From Cobetia marina (lineage in GTDB: Bacteria > Pseudomonadota > Gammaproteobacteria > Pseudomonadales > Halomonadaceae): a stretch of 64,000 nt of DNA. Positions 22,741-32,695 of the stretch are shown here, in pieces; positions within the stretch are counted from its first letter, which is position 1; every line of letters starts with the position of its first letter. The notes beneath the pieces were generated by a model that ran no database searches, was not told where the DNA came from, and saw nothing but the letters and a program-made list of their open reading frames with translations. The position numbers and the translations under genes were made by a program. The stretch is taken from positions 3,100,001 through 3,164,000 of the forward strand of contig NZ_CP017114.1 in NCBI RefSeq assembly GCF_001720485.1, read 5' to 3'.

Positions 22741-23802
22741 ATGGCCACCCGTCTGCTTGCCGAATGGCACCCGCAGGATGCCATCCAGCTCAGCTGGCCC
22801 AGCCCCCACAGCGACTGGAACGAGATGCTCGAGAGCATCGAAGCCACCTGCGAGGCCATGGTGATCGCCATCAGCCGGTATCAGCACGTGCTGATCAGCG
22901 TCAGTGACGAGGCCACCCGCGAGCGCCTCACGTCACGCTTCGCCGGTTTCGGCGTGCCGGCCGAGCGTCTGCATCTGCATGTGGCGCCGCTGGATGACAC
23001 CTGGACGCGTGACCACGGCCCCATCACCGTCGAACGTGATGGCCAGCCGGTACTGCTCGACTACACCTTCACCGGCTGGGGCGGCAAGTTCGAAGCCGCC
23101 CGTGACAACGCCCTGACCCGAGCGCTGGCCGCTCAAGGGGTCTATGCAAGCCCGGTGGAAAGTCGCGATTTCATTCTGGAAGGCGGCGGTATCGAGACGG
23201 ATGGCCTGGGGACGCTGTTGACCACCGAGGCCTGCCTGCTCAACGACAATCGCAATGCCGGGCTGAGCCGCGAGCAGGTCGAGGCACAGCTCACGGCCGA
23301 TTTCGGTGTCTCACGCATCCTGTGGCTGGCCAATGGCCATCTGGAAGGCGATGACACCGACAGTCATGTCGACACCCTGGCGCGCTTCTGCGACCCGCGT
23401 ACCATCGCCTACGTGCGTTGCGATGATCGCGACGACCCGCACTACCCGGCGCTCAAGGCGATGGAAGCCGAGCTGGAAGACATGCTGGATGCCAATGGCG
23501 ATCCGTACTTCCTGGTACCGCTGCCATGGCCAGAGGCCTGCTTCGATCCCGAAGATGGCCATCGCCTGCCGGCGACCTATGCCAACTTCCTGATCATCAA
23601 CGGCGCGGTGCTGGTGCCGACCTATGCCGATCGTCACGACATGATCGCGCTCAAGGCCCTGGCGGGCGCCTTCCCGGGACGTGACATCATCCCGGTCGAC
23701 TGCCGCGCCGTGATTCGCCAGCATGGCAGTCTGCACTGCATGACCATGCAACTGCCCAAGGGCACCCTGGCCACCTCGAACCTCACTCAAGGAGCACTGT
23801 GA
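22741..23802 (+). CDS. aguA: Agmatine deiminase
   Basis: Cytosolic enzyme that converts agmatine to N-carbamoylputrescine and ammonia. The 353-residue protein belongs to the PAD_porph family: WTRDHGP near residue 95, EGGGIETDG, the catalytic histidine region WLANGHLEGDDTDSHVD, and the nucleophile Cys333 in GSLHCMTMQ. The ATG at 22741 follows a GGGAG site at good spacing; the ATG six bases earlier is too close to it. It is followed by aguB with a one-base overlap (TGATG), so the pair makes putrescine from agmatine. Confidence 0.95.
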   Translation: MATRLLAEWHPQDAIQLSWPSPHSDWNEMLESIEATCEAMVIAISRYQHVLISVSDEATRERLTSRFAGFGVPAERLHLHVAPLDDTWTRDHGPITVERDGQPVLLDYTFTGWGGKFEAARDNALTRALAAQGVYASPVESRDFILEGGGIETDGLGTLLTTEACLLNDNRNAGLSREQVEAQLTADFGVSRILWLANGHLEGDDTDSHVDTLARFCDPRTIAYVRCDDRDDPHYPALKAMEAELEDMLDANGDPYFLVPLPWPEACFDPEDGHRLPATYANFLIINGAVLVPTYADRHDMIALKALAGAFPGRDIIPVDCRAVIRQHGSLHCMTMQLPKGTLATSNLTQGAL

Positions 23803-24722
23803 TGACCACTTCCCGCCGTACACTCAAGGTCGGTGTCGTCCAGCAGCAGGGCTGGCCCGACAAGGATACGAGCCTGGCGGCCAGCGAGGCGGCCATCCGC
23901 CGCCTGGCAGCCGGCGGTGCTGAGCTGGTGATGCTGCAGGAGCTGCATGCCAGCCACTATTTCTGCCAGACGGAAGACACCGCGATCTTCGATCTCGCCG
24001 AACCCCTCGAAGGCCCGACCACCCAGCGCCTGGCCAGTCTGGCCGCTGAACTCGGTCTGGTCATCGTCGGCTCCATCTTCGAGCGCCGCGCCGCGGGCGT
24101 ATATCACAATACCGCCGTGGTGCTCGACAAGGCCGATGGCCTGGTCGGCACCTTCCGCAAGATGCACATCCCGGATGATCCCGGCTTCTACGAGAAGTTC
24201 TACTTCACGCCGGGTGATGCGCCCAGCGCACAGTCGCCGCGCCGCGGTTTCGAGCCCATCGATACCTCGGTGGGCCGCCTGGGCGTGCAGGTCTGCTGGG
24301 ATCAGTGGTACCCGGAAGGCGCGCGGCTGATGGCACTGGCCGGTGCCGAGATGCTGCTCTATCCCACCGCCATCGGCTGGGACCCGCGCGATGATGAAGC
24401 CGAGCAGACGCGCCAGAAGGATGCCTGGACCCTGATCCAGCGCAGCCACGGCGTCGCCAATGGCGTGCCGGTGATCGTCGCCAATCGGGTCGGCCATGAA
24501 GCGGACCCGACGCCTGCCAGCGAAGGAATCCAGTTCTGGGGAGGCAGCTTCGTGTGCGGACCCCAGGGCGAACTGCTGGCGCATGGCGGCACCGAGCCCG
24601 AGGAGTTGCTGGTCGAGGTGGATCTGGCGCGTGGCGAGGACGTGCGCCGCATCTGGCCCTATCTGCGTGACCGCCGCATCGATGCCTATGGGGATCTCAC
24701 CGAACGCTATCGCGATCGCTAG
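23802..24722 (+). CDS. aguB: N-carbamoylputrescine amidase
   Basis: Nitrilase-superfamily enzyme that hydrolyses N-carbamoylputrescine to putrescine, CO2 and ammonia, the second step after AguA. The 306-residue protein has the catalytic triad: Glu in MLQELHASHYF, Lys in FRKMHIPDD and Cys in VQVCWDQWYPE. An AAGGAG site lies seven bases before the ATG at 23802; a GTG three bases earlier is less well spaced. A terminator follows at 24803. The gene pair is an operon divergent from lolC. Confidence 0.95.
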   Translation: MTTSRRTLKVGVVQQQGWPDKDTSLAASEAAIRRLAAGGAELVMLQELHASHYFCQTEDTAIFDLAEPLEGPTTQRLASLAAELGLVIVGSIFERRAAGVYHNTAVVLDKADGLVGTFRKMHIPDDPGFYEKFYFTPGDAPSAQSPRRGFEPIDTSVGRLGVQVCWDQWYPEGARLMALAGAEMLLYPTAIGWDPRDDEAEQTRQKDAWTLIQRSHGVANGVPVIVANRVGHEADPTPASEGIQFWGGSFVCGPQGELLAHGGTEPEELLVEVDLARGEDVRRIWPYLRDRRIDAYGDLTERYRDR

Positions 24723-24802
24723 ACGCAAGGTCGCGATCAGCTCCTGAGGAAGCCGCGTGTTTCTTGACGACGCTTCCCGCCCGGGAGATGCCAGCCATGC
24801 CA

Positions 24803-24829
24803 CGAGGCGCCCTGCGGGGCGCCTCGTTT
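24803..24829 (+). terminator. Intrinsic terminator after aguB
   Basis: CGAGGCGCCC and GGGCGCCTCG form a 10-bp stem with a four-base loop, followed by TTT. It lies 80 bases after the aguB stop and ends the aguAB transcript. Confidence 0.8.
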
Positions 24830-24924
24830 CGTATCCGCACGCTTGTCTTTCCCGCCAGGCTGCGCTAAACAGGATAACGCGATAAAAAGAGTGTATCCCT
24901 CAAGCGCCAACCAGGACGCGGACC

Positions 24925-25794
24925 ATGCCCGAATATCAGCTGATGGCCAGAATAGAGGCGGCCTTCGATGAACAGATCAGCGCAGCCGAACAGGTCATCA
25001 CTGCCGTCGCGGAGGAGAATTCGCCGCTGTGGCGGCTGGATGGCGGCCATGCCGATCTCGATTGGCTACGGCTCGCGCTGCAGGATGTGTGGTATCAGGA
25101 TGGGCAGGATGGGCGTGTCACCCGCCCCTATCTGGGCGTGGTGGCGGCAGGCCCGCAGGTGATCCAGGCGGTCGGCGCCCTCAATCTGGCCAAGGAGCAT
25201 CTGGCGGGACTGTTTGCCGAACTGCGTGAGGCGTATCCCGATCAACTCGCGGAGCTCAAGGCCATCCTGCCCTTCCGCCACCCCGGCCTCAACCAGCACC
25301 TGAAGGGCGATGGCCTCGCTCGTCTGCATCTGAAGCAATGCTGGCGGCGCGTACCGGTCGCGGAAGCAGCGGTGGCGCGAGTGCGTTTCGCTTGGTACAG
25401 CTCCGGACGCTCCATTCAGCGCGTCAGTGTGCCGGAGTGCGAGGCGATGCTGATGAAACTGGATACCGAGGCCGATCACGTGCGCCTGCAGCTCAGACTG
25501 CTGGCGGGCCTGCCCTCTGACGAGATACTGGCACGCATCCAGCCTCAGGCGCCGCTGATGCGCGCCAATCTCTTCTATCGTGAGCCGGTCTTGCGCGAGG
25601 ATGGCGAGCTGCGCACTCGCCGCGCGATGAACGTCTCGCTACCGCTGTTCCTGCCCCACGATGACCTGCGCCTTCCGGCGCTCAACCAACCCTCACCGAC
25701 CCCGCCCGCACAGCGCACACGCGCCAGACGCGGAGATGTGCGCATCGAGGACACGCCCTTTCTCAAGAGCCTGCGCGTGCATCGCTATCGCTGA
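24925..25794 (+). CDS. Tus-like DNA replication terminus site-binding protein (tentative)
   Basis: A 289-residue soluble protein. By eye it resembles E. coli Tus (309 residues) along its length: MPEYQLMARIEAAF matches MARYDLVDRLNTTF; RHPGLNQHLK followed by VARVRFAWYSSGRSIQRVS and ECEAMLMKLD matches HLPGL, TLRFGWANKHIIKNLH and EVLAQLEKSL; RANLFYREPVLREDGEL matches ARVWYKGDQKQV; and the end FLKSLRVHRYR matches PLRLIIPRLHLYV. Tus binds Ter sites and blocks replication forks from one side. An AGGA site lies eight bases before the ATG. It stands alone between the aguAB terminator and the yrhK gene. I recognise no other family. No Ter sequence is evident just upstream. Confidence 0.55.
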   Translation: MPEYQLMARIEAAFDEQISAAEQVITAVAEENSPLWRLDGGHADLDWLRLALQDVWYQDGQDGRVTRPYLGVVAAGPQVIQAVGALNLAKEHLAGLFAELREAYPDQLAELKAILPFRHPGLNQHLKGDGLARLHLKQCWRRVPVAEAAVARVRFAWYSSGRSIQRVSVPECEAMLMKLDTEADHVRLQLRLLAGLPSDEILARIQPQAPLMRANLFYREPVLREDGELRTRRAMNVSLPLFLPHDDLRLPALNQPSPTPPAQRTRARRGDVRIEDTPFLKSLRVHRYR

Positions 25795-25843
25795 TCTCTA
25801 GAGCCGGAGAGCCAGTGAGACAGAGAGACTGTGAAGTCGCCTG

Positions 25844-26209
25844 CTAGAGATCCAGCCCTGATTCCGGCAGGCGCTTGAGGTGCATGCGGCGCGCCAGGCG
25901 GATCAACGGCTTGAGCGTCAGCTGCAGCGAGCCGATCACGAACAGCCAGATCCCCAGCGTCATCCACTCATCCCAGAAGAAGCACACGCTGCCGATGGTG
26001 AACAACAGACCCAGCACCAGCTCGTTGATGATGCTGGCCAGCTCGTAACGGCGGTGGATGACCAGCTCCTCATGCCCCAGCCTCAGGGTCAGGTCCGTGG
26101 TCGGATCATCCTGCAGCGCCCTGCGTGAATGATTGCTTGTCTGCCGAGTGTCGCTTGTCTGCGAGCTGTTTTCCTGCGTGCCGCTTTCCCCGCAATCATG
26201 CTGCTGCAT
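25844..26209 (-). CDS. YrhK family membrane protein
   Basis: A 121-residue protein of unknown function. A polar, probably disordered N-terminus (1-40) precedes HEELVIHRRYELASIINEL and two transmembrane helices (about 62-82 and 86-105), which is the YrhK domain layout. A basic segment (RLARRMHLKRL) follows, suggesting a cytosolic C-terminus. A GAGGG site lies nine bases before the ATG. It lies downstream of sthA on the same strand but behind a stem-loop, so it may be transcribed separately. Confidence 0.75.
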   Translation of the reverse strand: MQQHDCGESGTQENSSQTSDTRQTSNHSRRALQDDPTTDLTLRLGHEELVIHRRYELASIINELVLGLLFTIGSVCFFWDEWMTLGIWLFVIGSLQLTLKPLIRLARRMHLKRLPESGLDL

Positions 26210-26266
26210 GCGTCATTGCCCTCAAGGTTCGTCAATGGAAAGGTCCCTGCGAGAGCCCCGGATACG

Positions 26267-26301
26267 ACAAGGCCTCGACACCAGAGATGTCGAGGCCTTG
26301 T
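26267..26301 (-). terminator. Stem-loop after sthA
   Basis: A perfect 14-bp inverted repeat (26267-26280 and 26288-26301) with a seven-base loop lies 25 bases after the sthA stop. The following sequence has only a weak T tract, so termination may be partial; an mRNA 3'-end stabiliser is the alternative. Confidence 0.65.
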
Positions 26302-26325
26302 GAACCGCTTTCAAGCGCAGCGTAA

Positions 26326-27717
26326 TCAGAACAGACGATTCAGCCCGTTCATGGCAGCGACCCGATAGGCTTCCGCCATGGTCGGGTAGTTGAAGGTGGT
26401 GTTGACGAAGTACTTGAGCGTATTCGCCTCACCTTGCTGCTGCATGATGGCCTGGCCGATGTGCACGATCTCGGATGCCTGATCACCGAAGCAGTGGATG
26501 CCGAGGATTTCCAGCGTGTCGCGATGGAACAGGATCTTGAGCATGCCGACGGTGTCGCCGGTGATCTGGGCGCGTGCGGTGTCCTTGAAGAAGGCCTGCC
26601 CCACTTCGTAGGGAATGCGCGCTTCGGTCAGTTCGCTCTCGCCACGCCCCACCGAGCTGATCTCGGGGATGGTGTAGATGCCGGTCGGCACCTCATTGAC
26701 GAACTTGAACTCCTCGCCCAGCAGGTTGGCCGAGGCGAAGCGGCCCTGATCATAGGCAGCAGAGGCCAGGCTCGGCCAGCCGATGACATCGCCCACGGCA
26801 TAGACGTGGTCCAGCTCGGTGCGGTACTGATCATCGACCGTCAGCTGACCACGGCCATTGGCCTGCAGACCGATGTTCTCGAGCCCGAGGCTGTCGGTGT
26901 TGCCGGTGCGCCCATTGGCCCACAGGAAGGCGTCCGCACGCAGCTTCTTGCCGGACTTGAGGTGCACGACCACACCGGACTCATCGCCCTCGATGCGCTC
27001 GTATTCCTCATTGTGGCGCACCAGCACGCCGTTGTTGCGCAGGTGGTAGGACAGCGCGTCGGAAATCTCGTTGTCCAGGAACGACAACAGACGATCACGG
27101 GTATCGATCAGGTCCACCTTGACGCCCAGCCCCGAGAAGATGGAGGCGTACTCGGACCCGATGACACCGGCACCGTAGATGATCAACGTGCGCGGCGTGT
27201 GCGACAGACCCAGGATGGTATCGGAGCAATAGATACGCGGGTGGCGGAAATTGACGTCTGCCGGGCGGTAGGGGCGCGACCCGGTGGCGATCACGACCTT
27301 CTCCGCGTGCAGCTCCTCGGTCCCTTCATGGGCATCACGCACCAGCACGGTGTGCTCGTCCTTGAAGCGCGCGGTACCGAAGAACACGTCGATGCGATTG
27401 CGAGCATAGAAGCGCGTGCGCATCTCGACCTGCTGCTCGATGGTACGACGCGAACGTTCCAGCACCTTGGGGAAGGAGAACCAGCGCGGCTCACCGATGT
27501 CGCGGAACATGCGATTGGTGTTGAACTCGATGATCTGCTTGACCGCGTGACGCAGGGCCTTGGAGGGGATGGTGCCCTTGTGGGTGCAGTTGCCGCCCAC
27601 GGAGGACTGGGCCTCGATCACGGCCACTCGCTTGCCATGCTTGGCCGCATTGACCGCCGCGCTCTCCCCTGCCGGACCGGTACCGATCACGACCACATCG
27701 TAGTTGTAGACTGCCAT
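26326..27717 (-). CDS. sthA: Si-specific NAD(P)+ transhydrogenase (soluble)
   Basis: Cytosolic FAD enzyme that transfers reducing equivalents between NADPH and NAD+, mainly lowering excess NADPH. The 463-residue protein has the FAD motif [31 protein letters not shown], the NAD motif [13 protein letters not shown], and the C-terminal ending [25 protein letters not shown], all as in E. coli SthA. The first cysteine of the disulfide pair seen in lipoamide dehydrogenases is absent, as expected for the family. The ATG at 27717 matches homologue starts; an AAGGAG lies rather far upstream. Confidence 0.95.
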   Translation of the reverse strand: MAVYNYDVVVIGTGPAGESAAVNAAKHGKRVAVIEAQSSVGGNCTHKGTIPSKALRHAVKQIIEFNTNRMFRDIGEPRWFSFPKVLERSRRTIEQQVEMRTRFYARNRIDVFFGTARFKDEHTVLVRDAHEGTEELHAEKVVIATGSRPYRPADVNFRHPRIYCSDTILGLSHTPRTLIIYGAGVIGSEYASIFSGLGVKVDLIDTRDRLLSFLDNEISDALSYHLRNNGVLVRHNEEYERIEGDESGVVVHLKSGKKLRADAFLWANGRTGNTDSLGLENIGLQANGRGQLTVDDQYRTELDHVYAVGDVIGWPSLASAAYDQGRFASANLLGEEFKFVNEVPTGIYTIPEISSVGRGESELTEARIPYEVGQAFFKDTARAQITGDTVGMLKILFHRDTLEILGIHCFGDQASEIVHIGQAIMQQQGEANTLKYFVNTTFNYPTMAEAYRVAAMNGLNRLF

Positions 27718-27848
27718 GAGACTCGCTTTGCTCCTTGGTTGTTCGTAGGCCGGCCCTGACACGCCACACTCTGCTCAGGGAGAGAATGGCATGCCAGGGC
27801 CGGCGGCTGGCCTTGCGGCCGGCGGGCTCTGAGTCATCAGAGCAGAAA

Positions 27849-28100
27849 TCAGCGACGCGGGGCTTCGTAGGCCAGATCACTGGCCGGCTTGCCGCCGCTC
27901 TCGGCCATCAGACGCTGGCGCTCCTGCTCCTTCTCGCACTCGTCATCCTTGCCGCCACAGATGTCACAGCCATCCTTGAGCCCGAGGTTGTTGAGGCCGC
28001 CGCAGGAGCCGGCGATCGGCTTGCGCCCCATCAACACCCCGACAGCCATCGCGCCGATCAACAGCAGCATGGCGGCGAACACCAGTAACCAGATAGTCAT
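27849..28100 (-). CDS. nqrM: Na+-NQR maturation protein NqrM
   Basis: An 83-residue membrane protein needed to assemble the iron centre between NqrD and NqrE. One N-terminal helix (about 3-25, IWLLVFAAMLLLIGAMAVGVL) is followed by the cysteine motif CGGLNNLGLKDGCDICGG, the hallmark of the family (DUF539), and a charged tail. The ATG at 28100 follows a GGGAGA site. It is the last gene of the nqr cluster, 183 bases after apbE, with a small stem-loop (28262-28279) between them. Confidence 0.92.
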   Translation of the reverse strand: MTIWLLVFAAMLLLIGAMAVGVLMGRKPIAGSCGGLNNLGLKDGCDICGGKDDECEKEQERQRLMAESGGKPASDLAYEAPRR

Positions 28101-28283
28101 GTCATTTCTCCCGGGGCATGGCCCCATGTTGGCCCACTGTGACCGGCCCGACTCGACCGCCACATCGGTACCCGCCCTGACGGGAGGGTGCCAATGCATC
28201 GTGAGTGGCAGGCCCGGTCAGGGGCGTGTCACGACAGGTGACAGCGGATCACGTCCTCCCCGTCTGCCTGACGGCAGACAGGC

Positions 28284-29357
28284 TCAGACGCTGGATTCCC
28301 CTGCGGGCTTCGTGTCGCCTGTCGCCGGCGCGTCCTTCAGATAGGGCGCGAATGCCGGACTCCAGGACTGCTTGAAGCCATCATCCGTTTTGACAATGAA
28401 ATAGGCGGCAATGTTCTCGCGTCTTGCGATGGCCATTGCCTTCTCGGCGCCAAGCACGTTGAGTGCCGTGGCCCAGGCGTCCGCACTCGCACAATCTGGC
28501 GTGATGACCGTCACCGATGCCAGGGAGTGCTGAATGGGACGACCGGTACGCGGATCGATCGTGTGTGAGTAACGTACGCCGTCCTGCTCGAAATAGTTGC
28601 GGTAGTCACCGGAAGTCGCCACGGCAGCATTGCCGGGGTCGATGATCCGCTGCACGGAACGCTCGAAGGACTTCGGCGCTTCGATGGCGATACGCCACGG
28701 CTTGTGGCCGGGCTTCTCACCCTTGACGCGGATCTCGCCACCGACCTCGACCAGATAGTTCTCGATGCCATTGGCCTCGAGCACATCGGCGACTCGATCC
28801 ACCCCATAGCCCTTGGCGATCCCCGACAGGTCGGCATACACCGGCTTGCGCTTGATCACCGTATTGCCATCGAGCTCCAGCGCCAGATGATCGACCTTCT
28901 CGAGCGCCTGCGCGATCTGTGCATCACTCGGTGCCTTGTCGAGACGCTCATCCGGGCCAAAGCCCCACAGATTGACGGCCGGGCCGACGGTGATGTCAAA
29001 GGCACCCTCGGAGCGCCTGCCGATATCCTGCGATTCGGCCAGCACCTGCGCCAGGCCATCCGACAGCGTGATCGGCGTATCCAGCGGTGCCTGATTGAGC
29101 TTCGAGAGCTCCGAGGTGTCCTTGTAGGTCGACATCTGCCAGTCGACCTTGTCCAGCGCCTCGACGCTCGCCTGCTTGAGTGACGCCACCTCATCGACAT
29201 CCAGATCCCCTGCCACCGTGACATGGAATCCGGTGCCGAAGATGGGACCGGCGAAGCGATGCAACTCAGGGTTGCTGGAATTTTCACAGCCTGCAACCAG
29301 CAGGGCCAGCCCCATGAGGGCCGGCCCTGCCAGTCGTCTTGCGACGCGTGACATCAT
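28284..29357 (-). CDS. apbE: FAD:protein FMN transferase ApbE (lipoprotein)
   Basis: Attaches FMN covalently to threonines of NqrB and NqrC, using FAD. The 357-residue protein has a lipoprotein signal peptide with lipobox LVAGC (Cys24), so it acts at the periplasmic face. Conserved segments are the substrate-binding ITVGPAVNLWGFGP, YADLSGIAKGYGVD, the flavin-binding VEVGGEIRVKG and the DPRTGRPIQ loop with SADAWATALNVLG. It begins just after nqrF, between its targets and NqrM, which fits maturation of the Na+-NQR complex. Confidence 0.94.
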   Translation of the reverse strand: MMSRVARRLAGPALMGLALLVAGCENSSNPELHRFAGPIFGTGFHVTVAGDLDVDEVASLKQASVEALDKVDWQMSTYKDTSELSKLNQAPLDTPITLSDGLAQVLAESQDIGRRSEGAFDITVGPAVNLWGFGPDERLDKAPSDAQIAQALEKVDHLALELDGNTVIKRKPVYADLSGIAKGYGVDRVADVLEANGIENYLVEVGGEIRVKGEKPGHKPWRIAIEAPKSFERSVQRIIDPGNAAVATSGDYRNYFEQDGVRYSHTIDPRTGRPIQHSLASVTVITPDCASADAWATALNVLGAEKAMAIARRENIAAYFIVKTDDGFKQSWSPAFAPYLKDAPATGDTKPAGESSV

Positions 29358-29360
29358 CGA

Positions 29361-30593
29361 TCAACCACCGAAGTCATCGAGCAGGATGTTCTCCGGCTCC
29401 ACACCCATGTCGGTCAGCATCTTGACGACGGCGGCGTTCATCATGGGCGGCCCGCACATGTAGTACTCGCAGTCCTCAGGGGCCGGGTGGTCCTTGAGGT
29501 AGTTTTCGTACAGGACATTATGGATGAAGCCCGTCGGGCCTTCCCAGTTGTCCTCAGGCTGCGGATCAGACAGCGCCAGGTGCCACTCGAAGTTCTCGTT
29601 CTCTTCGGCCAGCTGGTCGTATTCCTCGTTGTAGAACGACTCGCGCATGGAGCGCGCACCGTACCAGAACGACATCTTGCGCTTGGAATTCAGACGCTTG
29701 AGCTGATCGAAGATATGGCTGCGCATCGGCGCCATGCCGGCACCGCCACCGATGAAGACCATCTCGGCGTCGGTATCCTTGGCGAAGAACTCACCGAACG
29801 GCCCCATCACGGTCACCTTGTCACCCGGCTTCAGCGAGAAGACATAGGTGGACATCAGCCCCGGCGGATGCTGGGAATTCGGCGGCGGAGTGGCGATACG
29901 GATGTTGAACTTCAGGATGCCGTACTCTTCCGGATAGTTCGCCATGGAGTAGGCGCGGATGACCGGCTCTTCGTTCTTGTGCTGAACGTTGAACAGACCG
30001 AACTTCTCCCAGTCACCACGATACTCTTCTTCGATATCGAAGTCGGAGAACTTGATGTCGTAGGCCGGCGCTTCCAGCTGCACGTAACCGCCGGCGCGGA
30101 AGTTGACTTCCTCGCCTTCCGGCAGCTGCAGGTTCAGCTCCTTGATGAAGGTCGCGACGTTCGGGTTGGCGGTCACGGTGGTTTCCCACTTCTTCACACC
30201 GAAGATCTCTTCCGGCACTTCGATCTTCATGTCCTGCTTGACCGGGACCTGGCATGACAGGCGCCAGCCTTCCTTCTTCTCACCCATGGTGAAGTGGGAT
30301 TCCTCGGTGGGCAGGATGGAGCCGCCGCCCTCCTCGATCCGACACTTGCACTGGGCACAGGAACCCCCGCCACCACAGGCGGAGGACAGGAAGATGCCAT
30401 TGGCCGCCAGGGTCTGCAGCAGCTTGCCGCCGGCCTGGGTGGTCAGGGTGTTGGCGGGGTCGCCATTGATCTCGATCTGGACGTCACCGCTCGAGACCAG
30501 CTTGCTGCGTGCCGCGAGAATCACGAGCACCAGGCCGATCACGACCACGGTGAACATGACGACGCCGAGCACGATGATGGAGGTATCTACCAT
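29361..30593 (-). CDS. nqrF: Na+-translocating NADH:quinone reductase subunit F
   Basis: Entry point for electrons from NADH into the Na+ pump. The 410-residue subunit has one N-terminal helix (about 6-28), a 2Fe-2S domain with Cys73, Cys79, Cys82 and Cys114, an FAD domain with [10 protein letters not shown], and an NADH domain with [17 protein letters not shown] and YMCGPPMM. Length and motifs match Vibrio NqrF. It is the sixth gene of nqrABCDEF; apbE begins three bases after its stop codon. Confidence 0.97.
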   Translation of the reverse strand: MVDTSIIVLGVVMFTVVVIGLVLVILAARSKLVSSGDVQIEINGDPANTLTTQAGGKLLQTLAANGIFLSSACGGGGSCAQCKCRIEEGGGSILPTEESHFTMGEKKEGWRLSCQVPVKQDMKIEVPEEIFGVKKWETTVTANPNVATFIKELNLQLPEGEEVNFRAGGYVQLEAPAYDIKFSDFDIEEEYRGDWEKFGLFNVQHKNEEPVIRAYSMANYPEEYGILKFNIRIATPPPNSQHPPGLMSTYVFSLKPGDKVTVMGPFGEFFAKDTDAEMVFIGGGAGMAPMRSHIFDQLKRLNSKRKMSFWYGARSMRESFYNEEYDQLAEENENFEWHLALSDPQPEDNWEGPTGFIHNVLYENYLKDHPAPEDCEYYMCGPPMMNAAVVKMLTDMGVEPENILLDDFGG

Positions 30594-30618
30594 TTCGATT
30601 TCCTTATGCTCGGTTGCG

Positions 30619-31239
30619 TTACAGCTGGACGCCGGAGAAGGACATGAAGCCCAGCGACATCAGGCCAACGGTAATGAAGGTAATGCCGAGACCCTGCAGG
30701 CCAGCCGGCACGTCAGAGTACTTGAGCTTCTCGCGGATACCGGCCAGTGCGGCGATCGCCAGTGCCCAGCCGAAGCCGGCACCCACGCCATAGATCACGG
30801 ACTCGCCGAAGCTGTAGTCACGCTGCACCATGAACAGGGCCGCACCGAGAATCGCGCAGTTGACCGTGATCAGCGGCAGGAACACGCCCAGCGCGTTGTA
30901 GAGCGCCGGCACGAACTTGTCGAGGAACATCTCGAGGATCTGGACGATCGCCGCGATGACGCCGATGTAGGACAGGTAACCCAGGAAGGACAGGTCGATG
31001 CTTTCCGCACCTTTCAGACCGGTCCAGGTCAGCGCGCCTTCACGCAGCAGATAGTTCAGGATCAGGTTGTTGACCGGGACGGTCACCGCCAGCACGACGA
31101 TGACGGCCACGCCCAGACCGATCGCGGACTGGATCTTCTTGGACACCGCCAGGAAGGTGCACATGCCCAGGAAGAAGGCCAGCGCCATGTTCTCGACGAA
31201 CACGGCCTTGATGAACAGGCTCAGGTAGTGTTCGAACAT
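30619..31239 (-). CDS. nqrE: Na+-translocating NADH:quinone reductase subunit E
   Basis: A 206-residue integral membrane subunit with six hydrophobic helices, homologous to NqrD and inserted in the opposite sense. The segment [20 protein letters not shown] holds one of the conserved cysteines that bind the buried iron centre, and [13 protein letters not shown] holds the second. It follows nqrD immediately, with one base between them. Confidence 0.96.
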   Translation of the reverse strand: MFEHYLSLFIKAVFVENMALAFFLGMCTFLAVSKKIQSAIGLGVAVIVVLAVTVPVNNLILNYLLREGALTWTGLKGAESIDLSFLGYLSYIGVIAAIVQILEMFLDKFVPALYNALGVFLPLITVNCAILGAALFMVQRDYSFGESVIYGVGAGFGWALAIAALAGIREKLKYSDVPAGLQGLGITFITVGLMSLGFMSFSGVQL

Positions 31240-31240
31240 G

Positions 31241-31912
31241 TTACACGGCCTCCTTGATCTTGGTGTTGGCGGTAATCTTGTACTCCGCCTTCTCGACCTG
31301 CTCCGGATAGACGCTGCGCAGCACCCAGATGAACAGACCGATGACGAAGAACGCGGACGGCGGCAGCAGCATCAGACCATTCGGGATGTACCAGCCACCG
31401 TCGTTGACGGTCTGCAGGATGGTCACGCCGAACAGGGAGCCGGAACCGAACAGCTCACGCACGAAGCCGACCACCAGCAGGATCACGGTGTAGCCGAGAC
31501 CGTTGCCGATACCGTCGATGAAGCTCATCGCCGGGCCATTCTGCATGGCGTAGGCTTCCGCGCGGCCCATCACGATGCAGTTGGTGATGATCAGACCGAC
31601 GAAGACCGACAGCTGCTTGGAGGTCTCGAAGGCGAAGGCCTTGAGCGACTGATCGACCACGATGACCAGCGAGGCGATGATCGTCATCTGCACGATGATG
31701 CGGATGGACGACGGGATGTGATTGCGGATCAACGAGATGAACAGACTGGAGAACGCCGTCACCAGTGACACCGCGATCCCCATGATCAGGGCGGTGTTCA
31801 TCGAGTTGGTCACCGCCAGCGCGGAGCAGATACCGAGGATCTGCAGCGCGATGGGGTTGTTCTTGAAGATCGGCGTCGTCAGGACACCTTTAGGAGTTTC
31901 GGCTGCCATCAT
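31241..31912 (-). CDS. nqrD: Na+-translocating NADH:quinone reductase subunit D
   Basis: A 223-residue integral membrane subunit with six hydrophobic helices. [20 protein letters not shown] and [15 protein letters not shown] contain the two conserved cysteines that, with those of NqrE, hold the iron centre on the electron path. Its start codon shares one base with the nqrC stop (TGATG), indicating coupled translation. Confidence 0.96.
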   Translation of the reverse strand: MMAAETPKGVLTTPIFKNNPIALQILGICSALAVTNSMNTALIMGIAVSLVTAFSSLFISLIRNHIPSSIRIIVQMTIIASLVIVVDQSLKAFAFETSKQLSVFVGLIITNCIVMGRAEAYAMQNGPAMSFIDGIGNGLGYTVILLVVGFVRELFGSGSLFGVTILQTVNDGGWYIPNGLMLLPPSAFFVIGLFIWVLRSVYPEQVEKAEYKITANTKIKEAV

Positions 31913-32694
31913 TACGCTCCTTTGACGTCGCGGAACTGGGTCAGGTACTTGGCGAAGCCATTCTCACCCATCCAGAACTGCAGCAGGTTGGTCACGCCGT
32001 TGCTGGTGAGGGTAGCACCTGACAGGGCATCAACCTGGTACTTGGCATCCGGAGATGACGGATTGACACCGCCCTTCTTCAGGTGCACTTCCGGGTCCAT
32101 GCTGTCTTCGGGATAGATCTTCTTGCCATCCCACTGGGCCTTCCACTTCGGGTTGTCGACTTCGCCGCCCAGCCCCGGAGTTTCCCCCTGCTGATAGAAG
32201 GACAGACCCACCACGGTGTTGCCGTCACCCTTGAGTGCCAGGTAGCCGTACATCATCGACCACAGGCCGTTGCCACGCACCGGGACGATGATCTCGTCCG
32301 GCTGCTCGACATCACCGACCAGATAGACCACCGAGTACTGCTCACGACGCTTGATGCCCGGCAGATCCTCATCACCGGACAGGGTACGTGAGGTGGCCGG
32401 GTCCTTGGACATCTTGGCCTGGTCGTACTTTTCCGGATCGATGTCGTCGACGTACTCACCGCTGTTCAGGTCGACGACCTTGGCGGTGACCTTGTCACGG
32501 AACTGCTGGCCGACATCCTCGCCCGGCTGCAGCAGCTCGGCGACCGCGAGGATGTTGCTCTTGCGGTCCAGCTCGGCATTGGTCATCTGCATCGGACGCA
32601 GCACGACCGCTGCGGTGGATACCACCACCGAGCAGACGATGCACAGCCCGAGCGCGACGCCGAGGGTCTTCTTGATGGAATTGTTGCTGGCCAT
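31912..32694 (-). CDS. nqrC: Na+-translocating NADH:quinone reductase subunit C
   Basis: A 260-residue subunit with one N-terminal helix (about 10-32) and a periplasmic domain that carries covalent FMN. The attachment motif is SGATLTS with Thr228, the target of Apb[15 protein letters not shown] is the conserved flavin-contact region. It lies one base after nqrB and overlaps nqrD by one base. Confidence 0.96.
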   Translation of the reverse strand: MASNNSIKKTLGVALGLCIVCSVVVSTAAVVLRPMQMTNAELDRKSNILAVAELLQPGEDVGQQFRDKVTAKVVDLNSGEYVDDIDPEKYDQAKMSKDPATSRTLSGDEDLPGIKRREQYSVVYLVGDVEQPDEIIVPVRGNGLWSMMYGYLALKGDGNTVVGLSFYQQGETPGLGGEVDNPKWKAQWDGKKIYPEDSMDPEVHLKKGGVNPSSPDAKYQVDALSGATLTSNGVTNLLQFWMGENGFAKYLTQFRDVKGA

Positions 32695-32695
32695 G

